A DNA stretch of 64,000 nucleotides from Pontibacter chinhatensis (GCF_900113285.1 NZ_FOOT01000002.1:310001-374000); one strand, 5' to 3'. Positions 33,823-43,143 are shown, counted from the first letter of the stretch. Notes: generated by a model not told the origin, from the letters alone. Numbers and translations are program-made.

Positions 33823-34827
33823 TTACTTTATGGTTACCGGCACGTAATGCTCCTTTGCCCGGATAGCCTCTGTCAGAGCCTCCTGGGGTTTTCCCAGTCT
33901 CTCCAAAAGTATGGCCCTGTTCTGATGGCACTGCGCCGCCACGTATGAATCCGGAAAGGAGCGGGCCGATCGTGTAAACAGCTCATAGGCTTGCTGCCAG
34001 AAAGCCGTGTCTGGCAGCGCCATTAGCTCTAGGCCTTCCTGGTAATCCTGCTGCCATGCTTTTGCGATTTCGCTCATACGTTCAGCTTCCTGAAACGCCC
34101 GGAAAGGCGGAAAGTGCACCGCTGAGTTCTTCGGTGCAACGGCTGGCATCGGCTTGCTGAAAAACGCTTCCAGTGCTTCCACGTAAGCCTGCGCCTCCCG
34201 ACGGTTATACTTTTTCTTCTTCAATCGCTTCTCTTCCGCTGCATTGGTAAAAAACGAAGCTTCTGCGATAACGCCCGGTATACCATAGGTATCGCGCAGC
34301 ACCTTGGTGCCGGCAGTGGCAAAAATCACGTGGTCGGACACCAGGCTTACCGGCGTCTTGCTTTTGTAAAGATGCCTTGCAAGCGCCTGCGCCACATCCA
34401 TCCCCAAAGCTACGCTAGCCGCGTTCTCGGTGGCATTGCCGTGAAAGTAGATGATCGGAAAATTCACCGCCGGGTCTGCCGTGGCGTTGTGGTGCACCGA
34501 CAGGAACACATCGGCATTCTTGTCGATAGCCAGCCGGGCGCGGTCCGCCAGCGGAATGTTATCATCCGCCGTGCGTGTCATCACCACCGTTGCGCCTTTC
34601 TTCTCCAGCATCTTTTGCAGCAGCAGGGCCACCCGCAGGTTGATCCACTCTTCCCGCTCGCCCGTAGGCCCTGCCCTGTAGCTGTCGGTGGCAGCCGTAC
34701 CGCCATGGCCCGCGTCCAGGCAGACAACCTTGCCGGCCAGCGGACTGGCTTGCTTCTGGGCAAGTATAGGCTCCCACAGAAGTATGCAAAGTATGATGAG
34801 CGGCAGCAGAGAAAGGGGTTTTGACAT
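33823..34827 (-). CDS. N-acetylmuramoyl-L-alanine amidase (Amidase_3/AmiC-like)
   Basis: 334 residues with an N-terminal signal anchor. Catalytic motifs: VVCLDAGHGG (first zinc His), REEWINLRVALLL (Glu), TRTADDN, ADVFLSVHHNA (second His), and later GVIAEASFFTNAAEE (catalytic Glu). The catalytic domain ends near 215; the last roughly 100 residues are helical and TPR-like (AYELFTRSARSFPDSYVAAQCHQNRAILLERLGKPQEAL), possibly a partner-binding region. Second gene of the operon, starting 29 bases after the beta-lactamase-like gene. Confidence 0.9.
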   Translation of the reverse strand: MSKPLSLLPLIILCILLWEPILAQKQASPLAGKVVCLDAGHGGTAATDSYRAGPTGEREEWINLRVALLLQKMLEKKGATVVMTRTADDNIPLADRARLAIDKNADVFLSVHHNATADPAVNFPIIYFHGNATENAASVALGMDVAQALARHLYKSKTPVSLVSDHVIFATAGTKVLRDTYGIPGVIAEASFFTNAAEEKRLKKKKYNRREAQAYVEALEAFFSKPMPAVAPKNSAVHFPPFRAFQEAERMSEIAKAWQQDYQEGLELMALPDTAFWQQAYELFTRSARSFPDSYVAAQCHQNRAILLERLGKPQEALTEAIRAKEHYVPVTIK

Positions 34828-34856
34828 CAGGATAAAGTATAAAGTATGGCTACCGG

Positions 34857-35777
34857 TTACTTAATCAGCTTCGGGTCCACGTAAGTGCCGTAGCGGGTGG
34901 CGTTGCCCATGCGCCAGAAATACTGGTACAGCACCTCGGACAAGTCCTCTATGGTGTGCTCGGCCTGCCCTTTTACTTTGTAGCTCTCCATCACGGCCAC
35001 CGCATACGGCCGCTCGGGCAGCAGCACAATCGCCCACTCCGTGGAAACACCATTCAGAATGCCCGGCTTAAAGGCAATCGGTACGTTGTCTGGCAGGCCC
35101 GGAGCCAGCCTGCTTGTCTGCCGATCGGTTTTGGAAAGTATGGAGACAATCTCCTCGGAGGCGGCTTTGTTGATGAACTCGCCTTTGTAGAGTAACTGCA
35201 GAATTTTGGCAGCATCTGCCGGGGTCGAAATGTTCTCCTCTCCCCTACCCGAGGCGGCTGCATTGATCATCCGGCGCTGCAGCAGGGTGTGCTTTGCCCC
35301 GAGTGCGCGCAGCATGGCATTGGTCTCCTGCATACTTACCAGATCGATAAGCGCGTTAGTGGCCGTGTTGTCACTCAGCGTGATCATCAGAATGCCCAGG
35401 TTGCGGATGCTCATCGGAGGTGGGCCATCCAGGTCTTTGAGTACGCCGGTTCCTCCCACTACATCTGCCGCCGCCACTTGTCTAATGTCTGTCAGCGAAA
35501 ACTTTCCCTCATGCGCCTGCTTGTACACACTCATCAGCACCGGAATCTTGATGGCGCTGGCCTGCGGAAACACGACCCCGGCATTAAATGAGAACGTATC
35601 GCCAGTGGTAAGATCTACCGCCACGAGCCCCGTCACGGCCGGAGAGCGGTTGATGATCGCGGCCAGTTGGTTCTCGGTTTGCTGCCGCAGCACCTTTTGA
35701 GCAGAGGTCTGTGCCATCGTGTTTATACTTATACAAAGGAGTAGCAGCACCAGGCTGATGCAAGAAAGGATTCTCAT
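34857..35777 (-). CDS. class A beta-lactamase-like serine hydrolase
   Basis: 306 residues from the ATG that begins MRILSCISLVLLLL; the open frame upstream is rejected. Serine beta-lactamase/PBP-fold motifs: S-A-I-K (74-77, nucleophile Ser and Lys), S-D-N (135-137), and K-P-G (237-239) in place of KTG. The Glu of the class A omega loop (ExxLN) is not evident. With KPG and no clear Glu, it is more likely a peptidoglycan or peptide hydrolase than an antibiotic-resistance enzyme. First gene of an operon with two wall amidases. Confidence 0.82.
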   Translation of the reverse strand: MRILSCISLVLLLLCISINTMAQTSAQKVLRQQTENQLAAIINRSPAVTGLVAVDLTTGDTFSFNAGVVFPQASAIKIPVLMSVYKQAHEGKFSLTDIRQVAAADVVGGTGVLKDLDGPPPMSIRNLGILMITLSDNTATNALIDLVSMQETNAMLRALGAKHTLLQRRMINAAASGRGEENISTPADAAKILQLLYKGEFINKAASEEIVSILSKTDRQTSRLAPGLPDNVPIAFKPGILNGVSTEWAIVLLPERPYAVAVMESYKVKGQAEHTIEDLSEVLYQYFWRMGNATRYGTYVDPKLIK

Positions 35778-35787
35778 ATTTAAATAT

Positions 35788-35821
35788 AGTAAAAAGAAAA
35801 TCCCCCTGAAAAGGAGGATTT
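35788..35821 (-). terminator. rho-independent terminator of dehydrogenase gene
   Basis: AAATCC-CCCT-gaaa-AGGA-GGATTT stem; on the minus strand it runs into a TTCTTTTTACT tract. Separates the dehydrogenase gene from the wall-hydrolase operon. Confidence 0.75.
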
Positions 35822-35864
35822 CTATATTCCTTAGCGGCAACTGATTGTTCAGCATATTGAAAGG

Positions 35865-36863
35865 TTAGCTTACCTTTAAAATAACCTTGCCAAACTGCTT
35901 GTTCTCTTCCAGGTAGCGCACAGCTTCCTCGGCCTGCTCCAGCGGATAAACGATGTCCACAATCGGGCGAATTTCCTTCTCGCTTACCAGTCGCACCATG
36001 CTGGCAAAATCCTGACTTGTACCCATGGTGCTGCCAAAAATGGACAACTGTTTCCAGAAGATCTCCGCAGGATTTACCTGCCCTATCATGCCGGTGGTAC
36101 CGCCATAGATACCGATACGGCCTCCGGGCCGCGCCAGCTTCACCAGCTGCACAAAGCCCTCTCCCGCCGCGCTGTCAATTATCACATCAAAACCACCCGT
36201 CTCGGCTTTCAGCTTTTTCCCCCACTCCTCTGTTTTATAGTTGATGCCACCGGTCACGCCCAAGTCCTTGGCCAGGGCAATCTTCTCATCTGTGCCCGAG
36301 GTAACCCATACTTCGGCGCCGGCCGCCAGGGCAAACTGTATGGCAAACAGCGCCACGCCTCCCCCGGCACCTGTTACCAGCACACGTTCGCCCTGCTGCA
36401 GATCGCACTTGGTAAACAAGGCCCTGTAGGCTGTAACACCCGCCAAGGGCAGAGCGGCGGCCTCCTCAAAGCTCAGGTGAAGCGGCAGTTGGTACAGGTT
36501 TGCAGCCGGCACCTTTACGTATTCGGCAAAGGCTCCATGGTGAGGCATACCCAATATGGTATACTCAGCCGAGTGGGCCCTCGAGTTGTCGCCCCAGTCG
36601 GCGGAGGGGTCCACCAGCACCTGCTGATCCTGCCAGGCCTTGTCCACGCCCTCGCCTAGCTCAGCCACCACGCCCGCACAGTCGGAACCAAGTATGGCAG
36701 GGTATTTCTTAATAAAATAGCGTCCTTTCTGAATCCATACATCGCGCCGGTTAAGGGCGGCGGCCTTTACCTGCACCACCACCTCGCCGGGCCCGGCAAC
36801 GGGTTTCTCCGCCTCTATCAGGGTAAAAGGCTTGTTGATATCCTCTAAGTATACTGCTTTCAT
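35865..36863 (-). CDS. zinc-type alcohol dehydrogenase / quinone oxidoreductase-like
   Basis: 332 residues from the internal ATG (MKAVYLEDINKPFTL); the upstream 13 codons are unlikely. MDR superfamily: GEVVVQVKAAALNRRDVWIQKG, GSDCAGVVAELGEGV, and the NADP-binding VTGAGGGVALFAIQFA with VTSGTDEK. The Cys in GSDCAG is conserved but the full zinc-ligand set of alcohol dehydrogenases is missing, so a zinc-free quinone-oxidoreductase-like reaction is more likely. Own promoter region toward 36864-36995 and own terminator. Confidence 0.85.
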   Translation of the reverse strand: MKAVYLEDINKPFTLIEAEKPVAGPGEVVVQVKAAALNRRDVWIQKGRYFIKKYPAILGSDCAGVVAELGEGVDKAWQDQQVLVDPSADWGDNSRAHSAEYTILGMPHHGAFAEYVKVPAANLYQLPLHLSFEEAAALPLAGVTAYRALFTKCDLQQGERVLVTGAGGGVALFAIQFALAAGAEVWVTSGTDEKIALAKDLGVTGGINYKTEEWGKKLKAETGGFDVIIDSAAGEGFVQLVKLARPGGRIGIYGGTTGMIGQVNPAEIFWKQLSIFGSTMGTSQDFASMVRLVSEKEIRPIVDIVYPLEQAEEAVRYLEENKQFGKVILKVS

Positions 36864-36995
36864 ACGGCATGTTTTTGTGTTGATACGCACTAACGCAGAC
36901 AAAGATAAGACATCGGGTCAGAGTTGAAAGCAGGCCATCCGTTGTCATTTATACTTGCAGCGCCTAACTTGCAGGCATTGCTAACGCCATACTTT

Positions 36996-37496
36996 ATGCC
37001 TAACTCATACCACATCCGCCAGGCCACTTCCACCGACTTACCGGTGCTGATGCAACTGGCTGAGGCCACCTGGGGCCCCACATACCAAAGTATACTTTCC
37101 AAAGAGCAGCTGTACTATATGTTTGGGGTGATCTACAGCAGGGAGTCGCTGGAGGAGCAGATGCGGCAGGGACAAACGTTCCTGTTGCTGGAAAATGAAG
37201 GCGTGCCTGTGGGTTTTGCCTCTTTCTCGGTGAAAGATGCGCAGGCAAATCTCTACAAACTGAACAAGATATACCTTCTGCCGCAAGAGCAGGGCAAGGG
37301 CAGCGGCAAGGTGCTGCTACAGGCGGTGGAGGATCGGGTTAAAAAGCTGGGTGCCCGAACACTCGACCTGAATGTAAACCGCCACAACCCGGCCAAGGGC
37401 TTTTATGAGCACTGCGGCTACCAGGTGCACCAGCAGGAGGACATCCCCATTGGCCCCTACTGGATGAACGACTTTGTGATGCGGAAAGCCTTGTAA
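36996..37496 (+). CDS. GNAT-family N-acetyltransferase
   Basis: 166 residues from the ATG at 36996 (MPNSYHIRQATSTD); 24 upstream codons are rejected. GNAT features: IRQATSTDLPVLMQLAE (strand 1-helix 1), KLNKIYLLPQEQGKGSGKVLL with the acetyl-CoA-binding Q/RxxGxG/A loop, and LDLNVNRHNPAKGFYEHCGYQV at the end. A PaiA/RimI-like small-molecule or protein acetyltransferase. Followed by a long palindromic terminator. Confidence 0.9.
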   Translation: MPNSYHIRQATSTDLPVLMQLAEATWGPTYQSILSKEQLYYMFGVIYSRESLEEQMRQGQTFLLLENEGVPVGFASFSVKDAQANLYKLNKIYLLPQEQGKGSGKVLLQAVEDRVKKLGARTLDLNVNRHNPAKGFYEHCGYQVHQQEDIPIGPYWMNDFVMRKAL

Positions 37497-37500
37497 AACA

Positions 37501-37529
37501 AAAATGGCGGCCTTAAGGCCGCCATTTTT
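37501..37529. terminator. bidirectional palindromic terminator
   Basis: A 28-base perfect palindrome (halves AAAATGGCGGCCTT and complement) then T5, between convergent GNAT and subtilisin genes; works on both strands. Confidence 0.88.
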
Positions 37530-37556
37530 ACTCACTCACTTTAAACTTGTACGATA

Positions 37557-38777
37557 TTAGCGGTGCGCGATTGGGTCTGCATTACCGTCAGGGTCATTTT
37601 TAACATAACCGTCTGTGGCAATGTTGCCCAGCAGCAACAGGCCGGCCACGTGCGGAGAGGCCATGGAAGTACCGCTGATGGTGTTATAGCCGCCACCTTT
37701 CCAGGTAGACAGGATGCTCACGCCCGGGGCGCAGTAGTCTACCGGTGGGTTGCCATAGTTAGAGAAAGAGGCAAAGCGGTCGTTGCTGTCCATCGCCGAC
37801 ACGGTATAGATGTTGGCATGGTTAGCGCGGGCTGGCGAAGAGTTACTGGCATGCGTGCTCTCGTTCCCAGCTGCCAGGGCAAACTTAATGCCTTTAGAGG
37901 CTGCTGCCACCACAGCGTCATCCAGGGCCTGCGAAACTGGTCCGCCCAGGCTCATGTTCGCCACGTCGCCGGACTTACCGTTAGCGGCCACGTAGTCCAC
38001 ACCTGCAATTACGCCGGAGTAAGAACCGCTGCCACGGGAATCGAGCACTTTAACAGCTACCACGGTTGCGTCGTAGGCTACGCCTATCACACCCACAGTG
38101 TTATTTCTTGCCGCAATGGTACCGGCTACGTGCGTGCCGTGTCCGTTACCGTCATCAGCCGAACCGGCATCTCTGCCCGAGGTAAACACGGTTATACTTC
38201 TGGCTACGTCCACGTTCAGGTCCGGGTGGTCCAGGTCGATGCCTGAGTCGATAACCCAGGCTGTTTTACCGGCGCCGCTTCCGTTACCCACGCGCGTAAT
38301 GCCGTAAGGCACTGTTTGCCCGGCTGAGCCACCACCACCGGTGCCCGGCTTGGCAAGCATCACAATTCTATCCGGCTCCACGTAATCCACACGTGGGTCC
38401 TGGCGCAGTTTTGTTGCCTCTTCTGCCGTAATCTTTACAGCGGCTCCTTTAATAGCCTGCCCGAACGCCTGCTCCACGTTTGTCTGGCTAATGCCATTCT
38501 CAGCCAGAATGTTTTTGCTGAAGTCACGCACCATTTCTACACGCTGTGCATAAGTGGCAGCCTCGCTCATACGCAGCTTGGCACCATCCTTATATACAAC
38601 AATGTACTGTCCGGGTATAATTGCACCATTTTCACTTTCTGCCTTAAACTCAGCAACCGGATCTGCGGCATCAACCGACTCGTTGTCACAGGCTGTGAAA
38701 GTGCAGGAAAATGTAACTGCTGCTGCTCCTAACATAAGGGATCGCATTACACCCTTGAAATGTAATTTGTTTTTCAT
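37557..38777 (-). CDS. secreted subtilisin-like serine protease (S8) with I9 propeptide
   Basis: 406 residues from the ATG at 38777; its N-terminus carries a signal peptide and a lipobox-like FTAC. Then an inhibitor I9 propeptide (QYIVVYKDGA to DYVEPDRIV, about 50-150) and the S8 domain: Asp in AWVIDSGIDLDHPDL, His in GHGTHVAGT, Asn in ALAAGNES and Ser in GTSMASPHVAG. Proteinase-K-like length, no C-terminal sorting domain. Probably exported and self-processed. Divergent from the cyclophilin gene. Confidence 0.92.
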   Translation of the reverse strand: MKNKLHFKGVMRSLMLGAAAVTFSCTFTACDNESVDAADPVAEFKAESENGAIIPGQYIVVYKDGAKLRMSEAATYAQRVEMVRDFSKNILAENGISQTNVEQAFGQAIKGAAVKITAEEATKLRQDPRVDYVEPDRIVMLAKPGTGGGGSAGQTVPYGITRVGNGSGAGKTAWVIDSGIDLDHPDLNVDVARSITVFTSGRDAGSADDGNGHGTHVAGTIAARNNTVGVIGVAYDATVVAVKVLDSRGSGSYSGVIAGVDYVAANGKSGDVANMSLGGPVSQALDDAVVAAASKGIKFALAAGNESTHASNSSPARANHANIYTVSAMDSNDRFASFSNYGNPPVDYCAPGVSILSTWKGGGYNTISGTSMASPHVAGLLLLGNIATDGYVKNDPDGNADPIAHR

Positions 38778-39163
38778 GTGAGATAAAATTAAGGTGAGAT
38801 AAAAATTTATTAATAAACAATGACTACAAACTAGAAACACAGGATGTTATCTGCAAATATTTTAATATAATTATTTATCAACACTGCAAAAAAGGCCGCC
38901 CTGCTAAAGAATAGGGCTATTTTCTACAAAGGCAAATTGTATCATTTCTCCGGGTTCGCTCCAGCAGCAAAATTTTACTTTCCCTGTGTTATAACAGAAG
39001 TATTCACGCTTTTACGCACTTGAATTTTACCGGGACAACATCGAACTACCCAACAGGCCAACTTCATAGAACATTACAATTATATAGATATTAAATAGTA
39101 TTGATATATGCCAGGATTAAGTTAAAAAGGCTATCTTTAGGTAAACATGAAAGTATAAGCACT
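38778..39163. other. divergent A/T-rich spacer
   Basis: 386 bases between the divergent subtilisin and cyclophilin genes. It contains a direct repeat of GAGATAAAA (38789 and 38804), a hairpin-like GCCGCCCTGCTAAAGAATAGGGCTATTTT, and a TATCTTTA box (39132-39139) that could be the -7 element of the cyclophilin gene. No ORF. Confidence 0.4.
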
Positions 39164-39928
39164 ATGAGAAAACCGTTCTTATCCCATCTTGGCCACTCTG
39201 TGTTGCTGGCCTTAAGCCTACTCCTGCTAGCTGGCTGTAACAAAACCTCTGACGAGACGGGCAGTGAGACCGTCGAAGCCCCTAGTGAGGAGCCGACGCT
39301 GGAACTGTTAACCTCAGAGAATGTGGTTGCTAAGCTGGAGGAGTTCGGCAAAAACAACCCCGACAGCCTGGCGGTTATCGGCACGCGCCACGGCGAAATC
39401 AAGGTGCGCCTGTACAAGGAGACGCCTCTGCACCGCGCCAATTTTGTTAGGCTTGCCAAAGCAGGTTTCTACGACCAGGGCGAGTTTTACCGCGTTGTAA
39501 AGGGTTTCGCCATCCAGGGCGGCGACTCAGATGATCGCACCATGAAGCAGGGGGCCTATAAAATCCCGCAGGAGTTTAACCCGAAGTACATCCATAAGCG
39601 CGGCGCGCTGGCCATGGCCCGCTACGGCGACGACCGTAACCCGGAGAAGGAATCATCGTCCCACAACTTTTATATTGTAACCGGAGAGCCGGTGGATAAG
39701 GAGCAGCTGCTGGCTTTTGAGCAAAAGCATGGCATAGACTATACGCCAGAGCAGGAAAAGATCTACTTATCGGTTGGCGGCGAACCTGGCCTGGACACGG
39801 AGTACACGGTGTTTGGGGAGGTAGTGGAAGGCATGGATGTGGTGGAGAAGATAGAGCAGGAGCCTGTGGATGCCTCGGAGTGGCCACGCCAGGTGGTGAA
39901 GCATACTATTAAAGTGGTGAATGAGTAA
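39164..39928 (+). CDS. cyclophilin-type peptidylprolyl isomerase lipoprotein
   Basis: 254 residues from the ATG at 39164; 21 upstream codons are rejected. Lipobox LLLAGC. The cyclophilin fold is visible: GEIKVRLYKETPLHRANFVRLAKAGFYDQGEFYRVVKGFAIQGGD with the catalytic Arg equivalent in FYRVV, LAMARYG, SSSHNFYIVTGEPV, and FGEVVEGMDVVEKI. A long insertion (KEQLLAFEQKHGIDYTPEQEKIYLSVGG) sits before the end. Folds proteins in the periplasm. Confidence 0.9.
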   Translation: MRKPFLSHLGHSVLLALSLLLLAGCNKTSDETGSETVEAPSEEPTLELLTSENVVAKLEEFGKNNPDSLAVIGTRHGEIKVRLYKETPLHRANFVRLAKAGFYDQGEFYRVVKGFAIQGGDSDDRTMKQGAYKIPQEFNPKYIHKRGALAMARYGDDRNPEKESSSHNFYIVTGEPVDKEQLLAFEQKHGIDYTPEQEKIYLSVGGEPGLDTEYTVFGEVVEGMDVVEKIEQEPVDASEWPRQVVKHTIKVVNE

Positions 39929-39955
39929 GCAGGTTTTGATTTGTGATAATAGTAG

Positions 39956-39988
39956 AAAATGCGCTGCAGCACTGCAGCGCATTTTTTA
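39956..39988 (+). terminator. rho-independent terminator
   Basis: AATGCGCTGCAG-CA-CTGCAGCGCATT stem followed by T-rich TTTTTATG. Ends the cyclophilin transcript. Confidence 0.8.
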
Positions 39989-40044
39989 TGCTATTTATAC
40001 TTTGTAGCGTCATCTCCCACTTGTACCGCTAATAGCCATTGCTT

Positions 40045-40412
40045 CCCGTAACTGGACACAAGCTAACCTTACTAGCGACCGTTCATCCTCTAGTTCGCAC
40101 AAACGTCTCGTTTCATCTCCAACTTGGCTCCCTCCTAGGCCGGGAGGCCTCGCCTCCGGGCATCGCGCGGTGTACATTTCCTGCCCTCGTACCTCGGGCT
40201 GCCTACGGCACCGAAAATCTACAAGGCGCTCAACCCAAAGGCTGGGAACAGGTTCGATAGCTCCTGCTATGCAACGTGAACCAAAGTGTCTCCTTGAGGA
40301 CAAGTGAGAACGGGAGTTCGAACCTTGCGAGCAAAGCTCAATAGGGGTGTAACCGCCTGAAGATAATTCCCCTCTTGGGAGGGGCCAGGGGTGGTTGGAC
40401 CAGGCACTGCGC
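40045..40412 (+). repeat. interspersed structured repeat, copy 4
   Basis: Same order as the others: AAGCTAACCTTACTAGCGACCGTTCATCCTCTAGTTC split over lines, hairpin CCTCCT-aggcc-GGGAGG, then GCC-TCCG-GGC, where the loop changes UUCG to UCCG and so stays a UNCG tetraloop on the plus strand. Also CAAGGCGCTCAACCC, CTCCTTGAGGACAAG, GCGAGCAAAGCTCAATAGGGG, and a shortened CCCCTC-ttgg-GAGGGG end hairpin with GGGGTGGTTGGACC. Convergent spacer again. Confidence 0.8.
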
Positions 40413-40553
40413 AACCAGAAAATCCCCGAACAGCTACGCTATACTTTATACTTCAACCATACTTATTGACCAGAACCGCACTCATACTTTGCCAGGTTAT
40501 ACTTTATATTTCCGCCATACTTCATACTTGCCAACATCACTCTCCTAAACAAA
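40413..40553. repeat. dense cluster of TATACTT/CATACTT words
   Basis: Within about 90 bases (40438-40530) there are at least eight copies of TATACTT or CATACTT, nearly all in one orientation and separated by short TTTATA-, CAAC- or GCC-type linkers. No ORF. It is the densest patch of the genome-wide heptamer in the window and adjoins repeat copy 4. Confidence 0.6.
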
Positions 40554-40592
40554 AAACCCGCCCCGGCTATAACATATAACCGGGGCGGGTTT
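40554..40592. terminator. strong bidirectional terminator
   Basis: AAACCCGCCCCGG ... CCGGGGCGGGTTT, a 13-bp stem with a 13-base loop and A/T tracts on both sides. Ends the S9 peptidase transcript on the minus strand. Confidence 0.88.
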
Positions 40593-40614
40593 GAAAGTAT
40601 AAATAGGCTGCGTG

Positions 40615-43068
40615 TTACTGCACCTGGCGGTTCTTCACGTATTTATCCAGCCACTGGTCCATTTCCCAGAGCATGTGCAGTACCGACTCTTTGGCGCGGT
40701 AGCCGTGGCTCTCGGCTGGCAGGAACACGAGGCGGGTAGTGGCGCCGTGGCCTTTCAGGGCGTTGTAGAAGCGCTCGCTCTGCACCGGGAAAGTACCGGA
40801 GTTGTTGTCGGCCTCGCCGTGGATGAGCAGGATCGGCTCATTTACTTTGTTGGCAAACGAGAACGGCGACATCTGGAAGTATACTTCCGGGGCCTCCCAG
40901 TAAGAGCGCTCCTCCTGCTGGAAGCCAAATGGCGTCAGCGTACGGTTGTAGGCGCCGCTGCGGGCGATACCGGCTGCAAACAGATCGGAGTGGGCCAGCA
41001 GGTTACCCGTCATGAACGCGCCGTACGAGTGACCACCCACCGCCACACGCTTCGGATCGGCCACGCCCATTTTCACCACTTCATCAATGGCAGCCTTGGC
41101 GCTGGACACCAATTGCTGCACGTAGGTATCGTTTGGCTGCGCATCACCCTCGCCCACAATCGGAATGTCGGTGCGGTCGAGTACAGCGTAGCCCTGCGTT
41201 ACCCAGAACAGCGGGGAGCCCCAGCTGATGCGCGTAAACTCGTAAGGTGAGCTTTTCACCTGGCCGGCAGCAGCAGCGTTCTTGAACTCGCGTGGATAAG
41301 CCCAAAGCAGCATCGGCAGCGGACCATCTTCTTTCTTATAGCCCTTCGGCAAGTATAGCATGGCCGTCAGGTTCACACCGTCTTCGCGCTTATACTGCAG
41401 CATCTGCTTCTGCACGCCCTCCAGCTGCGGTGCAGGGTGCGGGAATTTCGTTACCTGCGTCAGCTTCTTGCTTTTCAGGTCGCGCACAAAGTAGTTCGGC
41501 GGGTCATTCTCAGACTCTCTACGGGTGATAATCTTCTTGCTGTTCAGGTCGATGATATCTACCGGGCGCTCGTAGTAAGGCGCTTCGGAACGCCATAGAA
41601 TATCTGCTTTCTTCGATTTGAGGTTAAACTCGCTCACAAACGGGCGGTTCCCTTCCGGTGAGCCACCCTCGGAGATCATGTAGATGTTCTGCTTCTTTTT
41701 ATCGGTCAGCAGCACGTTGCGGCCATACTTGTTCCTGGTGAATACCGGAGAGCCGGGGTCGTTGTAATTATCCTCATAAGATCGCTCGATCAGCACAGTG
41801 GCTTTGGCAGCCGGCTTGGCAGGGTCTACCAGTGTGTTGCGTTCGGTGCGGGTTTTCCACCAGCGCTCGCTCACGATGGCCAAGCCTTCGCCCCACATCA
41901 CGCCACGGTAGCGGTACTTGGTAGCGGCCAGTTGCGTTGGTTTTCCGTTGAAGGGAGCGTCCAGCATGTACACGTGGTCGCGTACAGCAACCTCCTTGTT
42001 GGCATCGCCGCCGTCCTGTGCTTCGGCCCAGTAAAGGGTGGCCGGTTTATCAGGGCGCCAGTTATAGCTGCGCGGTCCTTTGGCCACGGCATCAAACGCG
42101 ATGGGAATGTCCTCGGCCAAAGGCAATTGCGCCAGCTCTTTCACTACCTGCCCGCTACGGTTCCATACTTCCACCTTGTAAGGGAAGTAGTAATGCGGCA
42201 CCAGGTATGAGTAGGGCTTCTGAATGGTTTGCACCAGCAGGTACTGCCCGTCCGGAGAGGCATCTATACTTTTAACGATGCCTGGCTTGCCAACCGGCTC
42301 CTGCTTGCCGTCTATGCTTACCAGCTTCAGCTGCGTTTGCATGTAATAGTCGAACAGCTGCTCGTCGTAACGGTTTTTCAGCAAATCCTGGTAGGTGCGC
42401 GAGGGCTTGGCTTTGCCGATGTTCTCCTGGATGGTTGGGCCGGAAGGTACGTGGGTGGCCTGTGGCATCTGGCCACGTTTCTCGTCCACAAACTTCACCA
42501 GCAGCGTTTTGCTGTCCGACAGCCACTCGAACGGGCGGCCACTGTAGGCATCGTTTATAACGGCCTCCGTCAGTTTTTTGGCCTGCCTGGTGCTAAGGTC
42601 GGCTGTCCAGAGTTCTATGCCATTGGCCTTGGTGTGCGTAAAGGCAATATACTTTTGGTCCGGCGACCAGGTAATGTTGGAGAGCTGTGCGTTCTGCGGC
42701 AGGCCCTTTATCTCAAACTCTTCGGCATTGCTCACCTTCTTCAGCTTGAGGCCGTTGTAGTAGTTACCGCGGCTGGGGCCATTGGTGGCAGGGTTGATGC
42801 GCATGCCGGCCAGTCTGCTCTCCGGCGCCGACACCTCCTCTATACTTGGGTAGCCCGGGCTCTCCAGGAGCAGCATCCACTCCCCGTTGGCGCTTATACT
42901 TACTGCCGGTGTGCTCGGCGCCTCAATAATTGCCGCGATGGCCTCGGGTGGGCGCTGGTACCCGGAGTTGGCATCCTGGGCCGTTGCCACAGGAGCACTG
43001 CCCAGCAGCACTGCGAACAGCACGCTGGAGGCGAGGCGCTTTACTGCCTTTGTTTTTGTAAGGTTCAT
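40615..43068 (-). CDS. S9 peptidase, glutamyl endopeptidase-like, secreted
   Basis: 817 residues with signal peptide (to ...APVATAQ). A long N-terminal propeller with repeats such as NITWSPDQKYIAFTHT and IDASPDGQYLLVQT, then the hydrolase domain: GGHSYGAFM (nucleophile Ser), Asp in LLIHGEADNN and His in PAESHGY. The layout and length resemble the S9D chloroplast-type glutamyl endopeptidase rather than DPP IV. Degrades peptides in the periplasm. Single gene with its own terminator, divergent from the Gly-rich protein gene. Confidence 0.92.
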   Translation of the reverse strand: MNLTKTKAVKRLASSVLFAVLLGSAPVATAQDANSGYQRPPEAIAAIIEAPSTPAVSISANGEWMLLLESPGYPSIEEVSAPESRLAGMRINPATNGPSRGNYYNGLKLKKVSNAEEFEIKGLPQNAQLSNITWSPDQKYIAFTHTKANGIELWTADLSTRQAKKLTEAVINDAYSGRPFEWLSDSKTLLVKFVDEKRGQMPQATHVPSGPTIQENIGKAKPSRTYQDLLKNRYDEQLFDYYMQTQLKLVSIDGKQEPVGKPGIVKSIDASPDGQYLLVQTIQKPYSYLVPHYYFPYKVEVWNRSGQVVKELAQLPLAEDIPIAFDAVAKGPRSYNWRPDKPATLYWAEAQDGGDANKEVAVRDHVYMLDAPFNGKPTQLAATKYRYRGVMWGEGLAIVSERWWKTRTERNTLVDPAKPAAKATVLIERSYEDNYNDPGSPVFTRNKYGRNVLLTDKKKQNIYMISEGGSPEGNRPFVSEFNLKSKKADILWRSEAPYYERPVDIIDLNSKKIITRRESENDPPNYFVRDLKSKKLTQVTKFPHPAPQLEGVQKQMLQYKREDGVNLTAMLYLPKGYKKEDGPLPMLLWAYPREFKNAAAAGQVKSSPYEFTRISWGSPLFWVTQGYAVLDRTDIPIVGEGDAQPNDTYVQQLVSSAKAAIDEVVKMGVADPKRVAVGGHSYGAFMTGNLLAHSDLFAAGIARSGAYNRTLTPFGFQQEERSYWEAPEVYFQMSPFSFANKVNEPILLIHGEADNNSGTFPVQSERFYNALKGHGATTRLVFLPAESHGYRAKESVLHMLWEMDQWLDKYVKNRQVQ

Positions 43069-43143
43069 ACTTATAGGTGAAAGATTAGTTAAAGTTGATT
43101 ATGTAGACTCCCGGCAAAGCTAAAAGTTTAAAGCAGATTGATG

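Noticed and set aside
40310-40350. TTCGAA- and hairpin-containing stretch resembling a tRNA T-arm
   Set aside because: No acceptor, anticodon or D-arm can be drawn; it is part of the large repeat.
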